From NCBI RefSeq assembly GCF_026341855.1, contig NZ_JAPENW010000001.1:496001-560000 (forward strand): DNA of 64,000 nt, in the 5' to 3' direction. This document shows positions 1 through 9,010 of the stretch, one piece after another. Positions within the stretch are counted from its first letter, which is position 1, and every line of letters starts with the position of its first letter. A model generated the notes under the pieces. That model had not been told where the DNA came from, made no database searches, and saw nothing but the letters and a program-made list of their open reading frames with translations. Source of the DNA: Streptomyces sp. NBC_00568 (GTDB taxonomy: Bacteria > Actinomycetota > Actinomycetes > Streptomycetales > Streptomycetaceae). The translations under genes were made by a program, and so were the position numbers.

Positions 1-1440
1 GTCCCGCAGCGCGATGGACGGCGTCAGCGTGGTGCGCGGGCGGCGGCCCGGGGTCAGGGAATTGGGCAGCCCCTCCTCCAGCCAGGCCATCTGGAGCCGG
101 GTGCCGAGCGGGAAGCCCAGTTCCGGGACGACCGGGTTGGACTGGAGCCAGCCGCCGCTGGGGGTGGCGGCGACCATGTTGCCCCAGCGGTCGACGACGT
201 CCAGGTGGCAGGTGTCGCCCCGGGTGCCGCCGTCCGCCGCCACCTCGGGTTCCGCGGTCGCCCGGGCCACGGTGGGTTCACCGGCGCCCGGTACGGCGAG
301 CGCGTCGAAGCCGGGCTCCCCGGCGGCCGCCACGCGCGCGTGCCCGCTCATCCGCGGCTCGCGGCCGCCCGGGCCGCCGGGGCGCAGTTCGTACGACGCC
401 TTGTCCCCGACGAGCGCCCGCCGGGCGGTGTTGTAGGGCTCCGACAGCAGGTCGTCGAGCGGTACCTCGGCCGCGTCCCCGTACCAGGCCTCGCGGTCGG
501 CCATGGCGAGCTTGCAGCCCTCGACGAGCAGGTGGACGTACTCGGCGGAACCGTGGCGGGGCAGTTCGGGCGGGAGCAGCGCCAGTTGCTGGAGGAGGAC
601 CGGGCCCTGGCTCCAGGGGCCCGCCTTGCACAGGGTCCAGCCCCGCCAGTCGTACGTCGCCGGCGCCTCGTAGGTGGCGGTCCAGCCGGCCAGGTCGGCG
701 GCCGTCAGGGTGCCGGTGTGGCGCTCCCCGCTGGTGTCCATGGTGGGCCGCCCGGCCTGCCGGACCAGGGCCTCGGCGATGAAGCCGGAGCGCCACACCT
801 CCCGTGCCGCGTCGATCTCGGCCTCCCGGTCCCCCGCACCGGAGACCTCGCCGAGCAGCCGTCGCCAGGTCGCGGCGAGCGCCGGGTTGCGGAACAGCTC
901 GCCGGGGCGCGGCGGCCTGCCGTCCGGCAGATACACCCGGGCCGAGGAGGTCCACTCCGTCTCGAACAGCGCTCGTACGCTGTCCACGGTCGCGCCGACG
1001 CCCTCCACGGGCGCGTGGCCGTCCTCGGCGTACCCGATGGCGTACTTCAGGACGTCGGCGAGCGGCTTGGTGCCGTGGTCGCGCAGCAGCAGCATCCAGG
1101 CGTCGAACGCACCCGGCACGGCGGCGGCGAGCGGGCCCGTACCGGGTACGAGATCCAGTCCGAGCCCGCTGTAGTGGGCGATCGTCGCTCCGGCGGGCGC
1201 GACGCCCTGCCCGCACAGCACCCGTACTTCACCGCCCGCGGGTGCCAGCAGGATCGGGACCTCGCCGGCGGGTCCGTTGAGGTGGGGTTCGACGACGTGC
1301 AGGACGAACGCGGCCGCGACGGCGGCGTCGTAGGCGTTGCCGCCGTCCTCCAGGACGGCCATCGCGGACTGCGAGGCGAGCCAGTGTGTGGAGGACACCA
1401 TGCCGAAGGTGCCCTGGAGGGTGGGTCGGGTCGTGAACAT
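1..1440 (-). CDS. ggt: Gamma-glutamyltransferase (C-terminus cut by window edge)
   Basis: An Ntn-hydrolase that would transfer or hydrolyse gamma-glutamyl groups. The frame opens at ATG 1438-1440 (MFTTRPTLQG) behind a GGTAGG-like ribosome site and runs off the left edge, so the C-terminus is missing. The N-terminal part has the family pattern GGNAYDAAVAAAF, and the autocatalytic Thr lies near residue 408 in GDTCHLDVVD, followed by WGNMVAATPSGG. Most family members have Thr-Thr-His there; this one has Thr-Cys-His. I see no signal peptide, unlike the second ggt at 20597-22408, so a cytoplasmic form is likely. A TCATAGT sequence about 45 bp upstream may be the -10 box (inference). Confidence 0.9.
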   Translation of the reverse strand, partial: MFTTRPTLQGTFGMVSSTHWLASQSAMAVLEDGGNAYDAAVAAAFVLHVVEPHLNGPAGEVPILLAPAGGEVRVLCGQGVAPAGATIAHYSGLGLDLVPGTGPLAAAVPGAFDAWMLLLRDHGTKPLADVLKYAIGYAEDGHAPVEGVGATVDSVRALFETEWTSSARVYLPDGRPPRPGELFRNPALAATWRRLLGEVSGAGDREAEIDAAREVWRSGFIAEALVRQAGRPTMDTSGERHTGTLTAADLAGWTATYEAPATYDWRGWTLCKAGPWSQGPVLLQQLALLPPELPRHGSAEYVHLLVEGCKLAMADREAWYGDAAEVPLDDLLSEPYNTARRALVGDKASYELRPGGPGGREPRMSGHARVAAAGEPGFDALAVPGAGEPTVARATAEPEVAADGGTRGDTCHLDVVDRWGNMVAATPSGGWLQSNPVVPELGFPLGTRLQMAWLEEGLPNSLTPGRRPRTTLTPSIALRD

Positions 1441-1514
1441 GCCTACCACCTCGCGGTACGGAGCGATCAACCTCGGTCCCGACTATGACACTTGCCCGCC
1501 GACGGACCGCAGGA

Positions 1515-1559
1515 CGGGCGGTACGGGCGGCACAGGCGCTACGGGCGGCACGGGCCCGT
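1515..1559. repeat. 9-bp tandem repeat (CGGGCGGYA)
   Basis: Four to five copies of a 9-bp unit, CGGGCGGTA, CGGGCGGCA, CAGGCGCTA, CGGGCGGCA and then CGGGCCCGT, lie directly beyond the stop codon of the DUF4232 lipoprotein gene. The block ends in the palindrome ACGGGCCCGT. It may be slippage-prone filler or part of a transcription end; no reading frame supports it as coding. Confidence 0.6.
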
Positions 1560-2332
1560 CAGTTCACGGGCGTCCACGCCGTCGTGCCCAGGGTGTTCTC
1601 CGGACCGATGTCGAGCGGGTCCGGCAGCGGCAGGGTGACGACGCCCTGCCCCTTCCGCGGCGCCACGCGCAGATACGTGCCGTCCTCGGCCGCCATCCGC
1701 CAGTAGAGGCCCGCCCGGGCGCTCTCGCCCGGCCGGAGCGTGAAGGGCGCGGGGCCGGGATCCTCGGGCGCCATGGGCACCTTGTCCGTCCCGACCACTC
1801 TGCGCACGCCGGTGATCGGGGCGCCCTCCGGGCCGAGGACGCCGACGACGTCCGGGTAGCCGTCCACCGCGTACGGCCGCTTGCCGCAGTTGGTGAGGAC
1901 GAGTGTCATGGCGCGCAGCCCCATGGCCGCGTTGACGGGACCGGTGCCGAGGCGCAGCCCGGACCCCGGGCAGCCGCGGCCCTGCAGGCCCGGCACGCTG
2001 CCCGACGGGGAGGGCACCGGCACGGACGTCGGGAGCTCGGGCGGTTCGATGCGGAGAGGCGCTGACGCGTCGGTCCCGACCGCGCTCGGAAGCGGAGCGG
2101 CCGTACGCTCCGGGTCGCGCTCACGGTCGAGCTCGGCGCCCAGCCCGCACCCGCTCGTGACCGTCACCATCAGGCAGGTGAGGACGACCGGGCGAACCCA
2201 CCTGGCCTTCGCGCGCGGACCGCCGGCCGAGCCGGAGCCGGCCCGTCGCGGACCACCGGCGACGTCACCGCCGTACGGCGGACCCGCGGCACCCGCCTCC
2301 GCGCCGGACTTCTTCGGGCGTGTCGCGATCAT
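1559..2332 (-). CDS. DUF4232-type lipoprotein
   Basis: A 257-residue exported protein. A charged N-terminus of about 45 residues precedes a hydrophobic stretch ending in TVTSGCG, with a candidate lipidated Cys at position 62. The lipobox is not perfect. The C-terminal half (about 110-257) resembles DUF4232: GRGCPGSGLRLGTGPVNAAMG, then MTLVLTNCGKRPYAVDGYP, with two conserved cysteines that could form a disulfide. Translation is taken from ATG 2330-2332, 35 bp after the response regulator stop. That makes it the third gene of a kinase-regulator-lipoprotein operon. The upstream ribosome site is weak, so coupling to the regulator gene is possible. Its function is unknown; a sensor partner for the kinase is only a guess. 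Confidence 0.8.
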   Translation of the reverse strand: MIATRPKKSGAEAGAAGPPYGGDVAGGPRRAGSGSAGGPRAKARWVRPVVLTCLMVTVTSGCGLGAELDRERDPERTAAPLPSAVGTDASAPLRIEPPELPTSVPVPSPSGSVPGLQGRGCPGSGLRLGTGPVNAAMGLRAMTLVLTNCGKRPYAVDGYPDVVGVLGPEGAPITGVRRVVGTDKVPMAPEDPGPAPFTLRPGESARAGLYWRMAAEDGTYLRVAPRKGQGVVTLPLPDPLDIGPENTLGTTAWTPVN

Positions 2333-2367
2333 CGGCAGATCATGGCACGGGCGCCCGGCGGACGGAC

Positions 2368-3072
2368 TCACTCCGCCTGACCTCGTGCCGTCACCAGGCC
2401 CGACTCGTAGGCGAAGACGACCAGTTGGGCCCGGTCGCGGGCGGCGAGCTTGGTCATGGCGCGGCTGATGTGGGTCTTGGCCGTGAGAGGGCTGATGACC
2501 ATGTGCGCGGCGATCTCCTCGTTGCTCAGGCCGCGCGCGGCGAGCGCGGTGACCTCGCGTTCGCGGCGCGTGAGGCCCTCGAGGCCCGGCGCCGTGGCCC
2601 GGTCGGGAGGCCGGGCCACGAACTCCCCGATCAGGGTGCGGGTCACCGAGGGCGACAGCAGCGCCTCCCCGCGCGCGACGACCCCTATGGCCTGGAGCAG
2701 ATCGGCGGGCTCGGTGTCCTTGAGGAGGAAGCCGCTCGCCCCGGCCCGCAGTGCCTCGAAGACGTACTCGTCCAGTCCGTAGTTGGTGAGGATGACGACG
2801 CGTACCCCGGAGAGCGCCGGGTCGGCGGCGATGCGGCGGGTCGCCTCGATGCCCGTCATCACGGGCATCTGCACGTCGACCAGGGCGACATCCGGTAGCT
2901 CGGCGCGGACCAGGTCCAGCCCCTGTGCCCCGTCGGCCGCCTCGCCCACCACCTCGATGCCCTCCTCCGCGTCCAGCAGCGCGCGGAAACCGGCGCGCAT
3001 GAGGGCCTGGTCGTCGACGAGGGCGACCCTGATCAGGCGGCCGGCCCCTGCCCCCGCGCCCAAGCCGCTCAT
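2368..3072 (-). CDS. NarL/FixJ-type response regulator
   Basis: A 234-residue DNA-binding response regulator. The receiver domain (residues 14-130) has the acidic pair LVDD, the phospho-acceptor Asp66 in VALVDVQMP and the switch Lys in FLLKDT. A LuxR-type helix-turn-helix follows (about 165-225: LTRREREVTALAARGLSNEEIAAHM). Its start overlaps the kinase stop by 4 bases (ATGA at 3069-3072), so the two are translationally coupled and presumably a cognate pair. A 26-bp palindrome at 4237-4262, upstream of the kinase, is a candidate binding site. The signal sensed is unknown. Confidence 0.92.
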   Translation of the reverse strand: MSGLGAGAGAGRLIRVALVDDQALMRAGFRALLDAEEGIEVVGEAADGAQGLDLVRAELPDVALVDVQMPVMTGIEATRRIAADPALSGVRVVILTNYGLDEYVFEALRAGASGFLLKDTEPADLLQAIGVVARGEALLSPSVTRTLIGEFVARPPDRATAPGLEGLTRREREVTALAARGLSNEEIAAHMVISPLTAKTHISRAMTKLAARDRAQLVVFAYESGLVTARGQAE

Positions 3073-4181
3073 CGGGCCTCCTCCGGCAGGCCCAGGGGCA
3101 GTTCGGCCCGTACCGAGAAGCCGCCCTCCGCGCGCGGTGCGGCACGCAGGGTGCCGCCGAGGGCGGTGACGCGTTCGCGCATGCCGGTGAGGCCGATGCC
3201 CGGGGTGGGCGGCCGGGACTGCCGGGCGATCCCGTCGTCGTGCACGCCTATAGTCAACTCGTCCCGGGTGTAACCGAGTTCGACCGTGACCTTGGCGGGG
3301 CCCGCATGCCGCGCCGCGTTGGTCAGGGCCTCCTGGACGATGCGGTACGCGGCGCGGTCCACGGTCGCCGTGAGCGGACGCTCCTCGCCGCTCACCCGCA
3401 GATCGACGGCGAGTCCCGCGGCACGGGCCCGCTCCACCAGGAGCGCCGGTGTGCCGGTCGGCTCGTCGGTGCGCAGCACCTCCAGCGTGGCGCGCAGTTC
3501 ACGCATCGCCTCACCGCCCGCCTCCTGGATGGCGAGCAGCGCGGGCGGCACGTCCTCGCCGCGTTTGCGCGCCAGATGGACGGCGACTCCCGCCTGGAGT
3601 TTGACGATCGAGATGCTGTGCGTGAGCGAGTCGTGCAACTCCCTCGCGATACGCAGGCGTTCCTCGCCAGCGCGACGCAACGCCGCCTCTTCGCGGGTGC
3701 GTTCGGCCTCCAGGGCGCGCTGTTCGGTCTGACGGAGATAGGCCTGCCAGTTGCGGTCGGCGAGACCTGTGACGAGGGCGCACAGGAACCAGCCGGCGAG
3801 CAGCAGGGTCCGCTCCACGACCTCCCGTGTCTCCGGTCCCGTCGTCACGAATCCGGCCAGGAACAGGGCACTCGCCAGAGCCGCGACACCACGGTGGCCG
3901 GCTCTGGCGGCCGTGTGCACCGCGCCCAGGACGGGCAGGGCGGACAGGGTGCCGGGGTGGGCGTGCACGACATACCCCGTCGTGGCGGCGGTGGTGATCG
4001 CCAGGACGACGCGCGGCGCGCTGCGGTAGGCCGCGAGGGTGAGCGAGCCGAGGGCGATCAGGGCGAAGTCGAGGGCGGTCGTGCCCTCGTCGAACACGGC
4101 CGCGGTCACCACGAGGGCGCCGACCACGACCGCGAGGGCCGCGTCGGCCAGACGCCTGCGGACGACCTGGTCGAGCTGCAT
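3069..4181 (-). CDS. DesK-type sensor histidine kinase
   Basis: A 370-residue membrane kinase with four to five predicted membrane helices in residues 12-140. A short coiled coil (150-172) leads into a HisKA_3 dimerisation domain with phospho-acceptor His183 (RIARELHDSLTHS). The HATPase domain at the C-terminus has VQEALTNAARHA and GIGLTGMRERV. The start is ATG 4179-4181 (MQLDQVV), since the frame further upstream runs through a palindrome and looks non-coding. It overlaps the regulator gene by 4 bases. The kinase would phosphorylate the adjacent NarL-type regulator. Confidence 0.9.
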   Translation of the reverse strand: MQLDQVVRRRLADAALAVVVGALVVTAAVFDEGTTALDFALIALGSLTLAAYRSAPRVVLAITTAATTGYVVHAHPGTLSALPVLGAVHTAARAGHRGVAALASALFLAGFVTTGPETREVVERTLLLAGWFLCALVTGLADRNWQAYLRQTEQRALEAERTREEAALRRAGEERLRIARELHDSLTHSISIVKLQAGVAVHLARKRGEDVPPALLAIQEAGGEAMRELRATLEVLRTDEPTGTPALLVERARAAGLAVDLRVSGEERPLTATVDRAAYRIVQEALTNAARHAGPAKVTVELGYTRDELTIGVHDDGIARQSRPPTPGIGLTGMRERVTALGGTLRAAPRAEGGFSVRAELPLGLPEEAR

Positions 4182-4236
4182 GTCCGGCACTCTATGCGGC
4201 TGTTGCGACCGTCGCGTCAGACCTGTGGATGGATGC

Positions 4237-4262
4237 CCGGCTACTCCCGCTGGAGTAGCCGG
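4237..4262. promoter_or_regulatory. 26-bp palindrome, candidate operator
   Basis: Perfect 11-bp arms, CCGGCTACTCC and GGAGTAGCCGG, are separated by CGCT. The site lies between the divergently transcribed kinase gene (start 4181) and the AhpD-like gene (start 4396). NarL-family regulators often bind inverted repeats of this size at their own promoter, so autoregulation is a reasonable inference. A transcribed hairpin is the alternative. Confidence 0.5.
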
Positions 4263-4395
4263 TGCCGGGCACGGGGCCGGCCGGGGTAGCCCGAATCGTC
4301 TTCGGCCGTACGACGCCCGCGACCCCTCGTCCGGGCCAGGGTTGCCGACGGCGGCCGATCGCCCGGCAGCCACCCGGTCCACTCAGGAGGCACCC

Positions 4396-5409
4396 ATGGC
4401 CCTGTCCCTCTCCACGCCCTTCCGGTACACCACCCCGCCCCCGCGGAAGTCCGTCACGGGCGTGACCGCCGACGTCTACGCCCAGCTCGCCTCGGACTTC
4501 GGCATGGAGCGCCCGTCCACCTTCGTCGTCCTGTCCTCCGTCCCCGAACTCCTCACCGCCACCTGGGCGTTGATGCGGGAGTCATTGATCGCCGGCGAAG
4601 GTGACCGGACCGGGAAGGAACTCGCCGCGCTCGGGGTGTCGCTGGCCAACCGGTGCCCCTTCTGCGTGGACGCGCACACCATGCTGCTGCACGCCACCGG
4701 GGACCATTCCCTCGCCGAGGCGATCGCGCGCGGAGAGACACCCTCCGACGAGGGGCACGCGCGCGTGCTGGCCTGGGGCCGGGCGAGCCGGACCCCCGGG
4801 GCTCCGGAGCTGACGCCGTTCCCGTTCCCCGCCGCGCACGCCCCGGCCTACATCGGTACCGCGCTCACCTTCCATTTCATCAACCGGATCGCGTCGGCAC
4901 TGTTGACCGAGAACCTCCTTCCGGGCAATGCGCAGCGGTTGCGGGCGGTACGGAGTCTGGGCGGGCGTTCGCTGGCCAGGACGGTGCGCCGCCGGCCCGC
5001 GCCGGGGGTGGGTCTCACGCTGCTCGACGCACCGGGTCCGGGGCCCGACTGGGCGCGGGGCACCGCCGTCGGCCCCGCCTTCGCCGCCCTGCGTGACGCC
5101 GCCACCGCGGGGGGCGGGCTGCTCGACGCGGCGGACCGCTCCCTCGTACGGGAAACGCTCCAGGGGTGGGACGGCTCGCACCCGTCGCTCGCGTGGGACG
5201 GTCTTCCGGACCGTTCGCGCCCCGGTGCGCGGCTGGCGCTGCTGGCCGCTCTCGCCCCGTACCGCATCACGGACGAGGACGTGACAGCCTGGCGCGATCC
5301 CTCCCATTCCGACCGGCATCTGGTGCGACTGGTGGCCTACGGCGCGTTCGCGGCCGTCGACCGCGTCGAGCGGGCGCTCCCGGCCCGCGTCGCCAAGAAG
5401 CCGTCGTAA
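4396..5409 (+). CDS. Carboxymuconolactone decarboxylase/AhpD-fold protein
   Basis: A 337-residue all-helical protein of the AhpD-like superfamily. A thiol redox centre lies at residues 87-94 (CPFCVDAHT), giving Cys87, Cys90 and His94, the CxxC-x3-H pattern of peroxidase-related members. The start at ATG 4396 is fixed by a strong AGGAGG at 4385-4390. The protein is about twice the length of plain AhpD. The second half (from about 190) carries no redox Cys pair and may be a second, non-catalytic repeat. It is divergent from the two-component system and could be its target. A role in peroxide or alkyl hydroperoxide reduction is plausible but not shown. Confidence 0.8.
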   Translation: MALSLSTPFRYTTPPPRKSVTGVTADVYAQLASDFGMERPSTFVVLSSVPELLTATWALMRESLIAGEGDRTGKELAALGVSLANRCPFCVDAHTMLLHATGDHSLAEAIARGETPSDEGHARVLAWGRASRTPGAPELTPFPFPAAHAPAYIGTALTFHFINRIASALLTENLLPGNAQRLRAVRSLGGRSLARTVRRRPAPGVGLTLLDAPGPGPDWARGTAVGPAFAALRDAATAGGGLLDAADRSLVRETLQGWDGSHPSLAWDGLPDRSRPGARLALLAALAPYRITDEDVTAWRDPSHSDRHLVRLVAYGAFAAVDRVERALPARVAKKPS

Positions 5410-5633
5410 GTCGCCGCGACCACCGCGAGGCCGGCGCAGCGAGGGTCGATCAACAAGCGCCGCACAAAGCAGACATTTCGCGCCAGCATCGGTCAAGCGT
5501 CGCCAAGGTGAGTCACTGTCACCACACGGGCACGGAGCGAGTTGGCCCTTCCGCGTCACAGCGTCTCGTGTGACACTGGCGTCCCGTCCGCAGTGCGGGC
5601 CTCCTCCGCACCATCCCCCACGAGAAGTGCGTT

Positions 5634-6302
5634 TTGGGTTCTCTTCCTCTGCCGCTCGCGCTCGCCGCGCGCCTGCTACCGGTCGCTCTGCTCGCCTCCG
5701 CGGGCTGGGCCCTGGCGGCCGGCCCGTCCGCAGCGACCCCCTCCGCCGAGCACGAACCGACGCAAAAGAAGACAACCGACTCGGCATCGGCCCCGTCGAC
5801 CTCCGCGGCCACCAAGACCTACGCCGCGTCGCCCGCCCCCTGTGACGGCGTACCGGACGCGACGATCAAGTCGCTCGTTCCCGGGGCCAAGACAGCCGGC
5901 CAGGAGATCGCGTCGACCGACAAAGCGGTGCGCCGCACCTGCTCGTGGAACGCGCTGGAGGGTTTCGACTACCGCTGGCTCGACGTCTCCTACGAGATCA
6001 AGGCTTCGGACGCCGCGGCGGAGAAGGCCTACAAGGACCGCCTCGCGGACAAGAGCGGCGGCGGGGCGGTGCCCGGTCTCGGCGACTCCGCCTACTCCGT
6101 CGTCAATCTCAGCACCGAGGACAAGCAGCAGACCCGCGAAGGCGTGGTGATCGTCCAGGCGTCCAACGCCCTGGTGGTCATCACGTACAACGGCAGCGAC
6201 TTCGAGACCAAGAAGGCGCCCGGCACCAGCGAGATCAACAAGGGTGCCATCAAGGCGGCCAAGGAGGCGACGGCGGCGCTGGAGGACGGCCAGAAGAGCT
6301 GA
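5634..6302 (+). CDS. Secreted DUF3558-like protein
   Basis: A 222-residue protein with an N-terminal signal peptide (LARLLPVALLASAGWALAAG) and a Thr/Ser-rich linker. Its globular part has two conserved cysteines (APCDGVPDATIKSL and RRTCSWNALEGF), resembling DUF3558 lipoproteins. Unlike usual members, it has no lipobox Cys, so it may be freely secreted. No ATG or GTG occurs between the upstream in-frame stop (5571) and the hydrophobic segment. The best start is TTG 5634, with GAGAAG as ribosome site. It converges on the NCS1 transporter gene, 19 bp away. Confidence 0.7.
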   Translation: MGSLPLPLALAARLLPVALLASAGWALAAGPSAATPSAEHEPTQKKTTDSASAPSTSAATKTYAASPAPCDGVPDATIKSLVPGAKTAGQEIASTDKAVRRTCSWNALEGFDYRWLDVSYEIKASDAAAEKAYKDRLADKSGGGAVPGLGDSAYSVVNLSTEDKQQTREGVVIVQASNALVVITYNGSDFETKKAPGTSEINKGAIKAAKEATAALEDGQKS

Positions 6303-6321
6303 CCGTCCTCCGGTCCCGCTG

Positions 6322-7848
<1,527 letters not shown>

Positions 7849-7924
7849 GAGCAGGCCAATCAATGAGGAGTGACGGGAAAGGCCGTGCGGGACATCCTGG
7901 GGGGTGCGCGGGGAGCGCCCTGGT

Positions 7925-7950
7925 CCCCTTCCCGGGACGGCGGGAAGGGG
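7925..7950 (-). terminator. Hairpin terminator after the LLM gene
   Basis: Perfect 10-bp arms, CCCCTTCCCG and CGGGAAGGGG, flank a 6-base loop 20 bp past the stop codon of the LLM oxidoreductase gene (minus strand). There is no long U-tract, as is usual in Streptomyces. It would end the hydA-LLM transcript before the transporter gene. Confidence 0.65.
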
Positions 7951-7969
7951 AGAACTGGGGGACCTTCAG

Positions 7970-8992
7970 CTACTGGCCGTTGACACCCGGGATGACCTGC
8001 GTCCCGTACGCGTCGATGGTGGCCTCCTGCGCGTCGTGCATGTCGTAGACCGCGAACTGGTCGACGCCCAGCTCGCGCAGCGCGTTCAGCTTCTCGATGT
8101 GCCGCTCGGCCGTGCCGATCAGGCAGAACCGGTCGACGATCTCGTCGGGCACGAACGCGGTGTCGGGGTTGTCGGCGCGTCCGTGGTGCGAGTAGTCGTA
8201 GCCCTCACGGGCCTTGATGTACTCGGTGAGTTCGTCGGGTACGGCGGCCGAGTGCTCGCCGTACTTGGAGACCAGGTCGGCGACGTGGTTGCCGACCATG
8301 CCGCCGAACCAGCGGCACTGCTCGCGCGCGTGGGCGAGCGCCTCGGGCGAGTCGTCCTCGGTGATGTACGCGGGCGCCGCCACGCAGATCTTCACCTCGG
8401 AGGGGTCGCGCCCGGCCTCGGCCGCCGCGTCCTTGACGGCCTTGACCATGTATTCCGTCAGGTAGAGGTCGGCGAGCTGGAGGATGAAGCCGTCGGCCTC
8501 CTCGCCGGTCATCTTGAGGGCCTTCGGGCCGTACGCGGCCATCCAGACCGGCAGTTCGGCACCCGGCTTGACCCACGGGAACTTGATGACCGTGCCGCCG
8601 AGGTCGGCCTCGTCGCCCCGGCCGAGGGCGCGGATGACCTTCATCGCACCGCTTATCCGGGCGAGCGTGTTGGGCTTGCGTCCGGCGACGCGCATCGCCG
8701 AGTCGCCGCGCCCGATCCCGCACACCGTGCGGTTGCCGTACATGTCGTTGAGCGTCGCGAAGGTGGAGGCGGTGACCTCCCAGGTGCGGGTGCCCGGGTT
8801 GGTGACCATCGGGCCGACCGTCAGCTTCTCGGTGTTGGCGAGAATCTGGCTGTAGATCACGAAGGGTTCCTGCCACAGCACGGCCGAGTCGAAGGTCCAG
8901 CCGTACGTGAAGCCGTTGGCCTCGGCCCGCTTCATCAGCTCGATGACGCGGGAGGCCGGGGGGTCTGTCTGCAGGACGAGTCCGAAGTCCAT
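7970..8992 (-). CDS. TIGR03842-type LLM class F420/flavin oxidoreductase
   Basis: A 340-residue luciferase-like (TIM-barrel) oxidoreductase, close to the 5,10-methylene-tetrahydromethanopterin reductase group. Characteristic stretches are GWTFDSAVLWQEP, GPMVTNPGTRTWEVTAS, GIGRGDSAMR and PVWMAAYGPKALKMTGEEADG. The start ATG 8990-8992 has CCAGGAG seven bases upstream. It lies 18 bp behind dihydropyrimidinase, so the two are one transcription unit. No classical dihydropyrimidine dehydrogenase (PydA/PydX) is visible in the window. An inferred role is therefore the ring reduction step, or another redox step, of pyrimidine breakdown. The cofactor (F420 versus FMN) cannot be settled from sequence alone. 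Confidence 0.9.
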   Translation of the reverse strand: MDFGLVLQTDPPASRVIELMKRAEANGFTYGWTFDSAVLWQEPFVIYSQILANTEKLTVGPMVTNPGTRTWEVTASTFATLNDMYGNRTVCGIGRGDSAMRVAGRKPNTLARISGAMKVIRALGRGDEADLGGTVIKFPWVKPGAELPVWMAAYGPKALKMTGEEADGFILQLADLYLTEYMVKAVKDAAAEAGRDPSEVKICVAAPAYITEDDSPEALAHAREQCRWFGGMVGNHVADLVSKYGEHSAAVPDELTEYIKAREGYDYSHHGRADNPDTAFVPDEIVDRFCLIGTAERHIEKLNALRELGVDQFAVYDMHDAQEATIDAYGTQVIPGVNGQ

Positions 8993-9010
8993 GGCGCCGC
9001 TCCTGGTCGC

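Noticed and set aside
205..1488. Long open frame on the plus strand opposite the left ggt gene
   Set aside because: In very high-GC DNA the antisense of a real gene stays open. The translation is low-complexity (Gly, Arg, Val) with no family resemblance, while the minus strand gives a clear gamma-glutamyltransferase.
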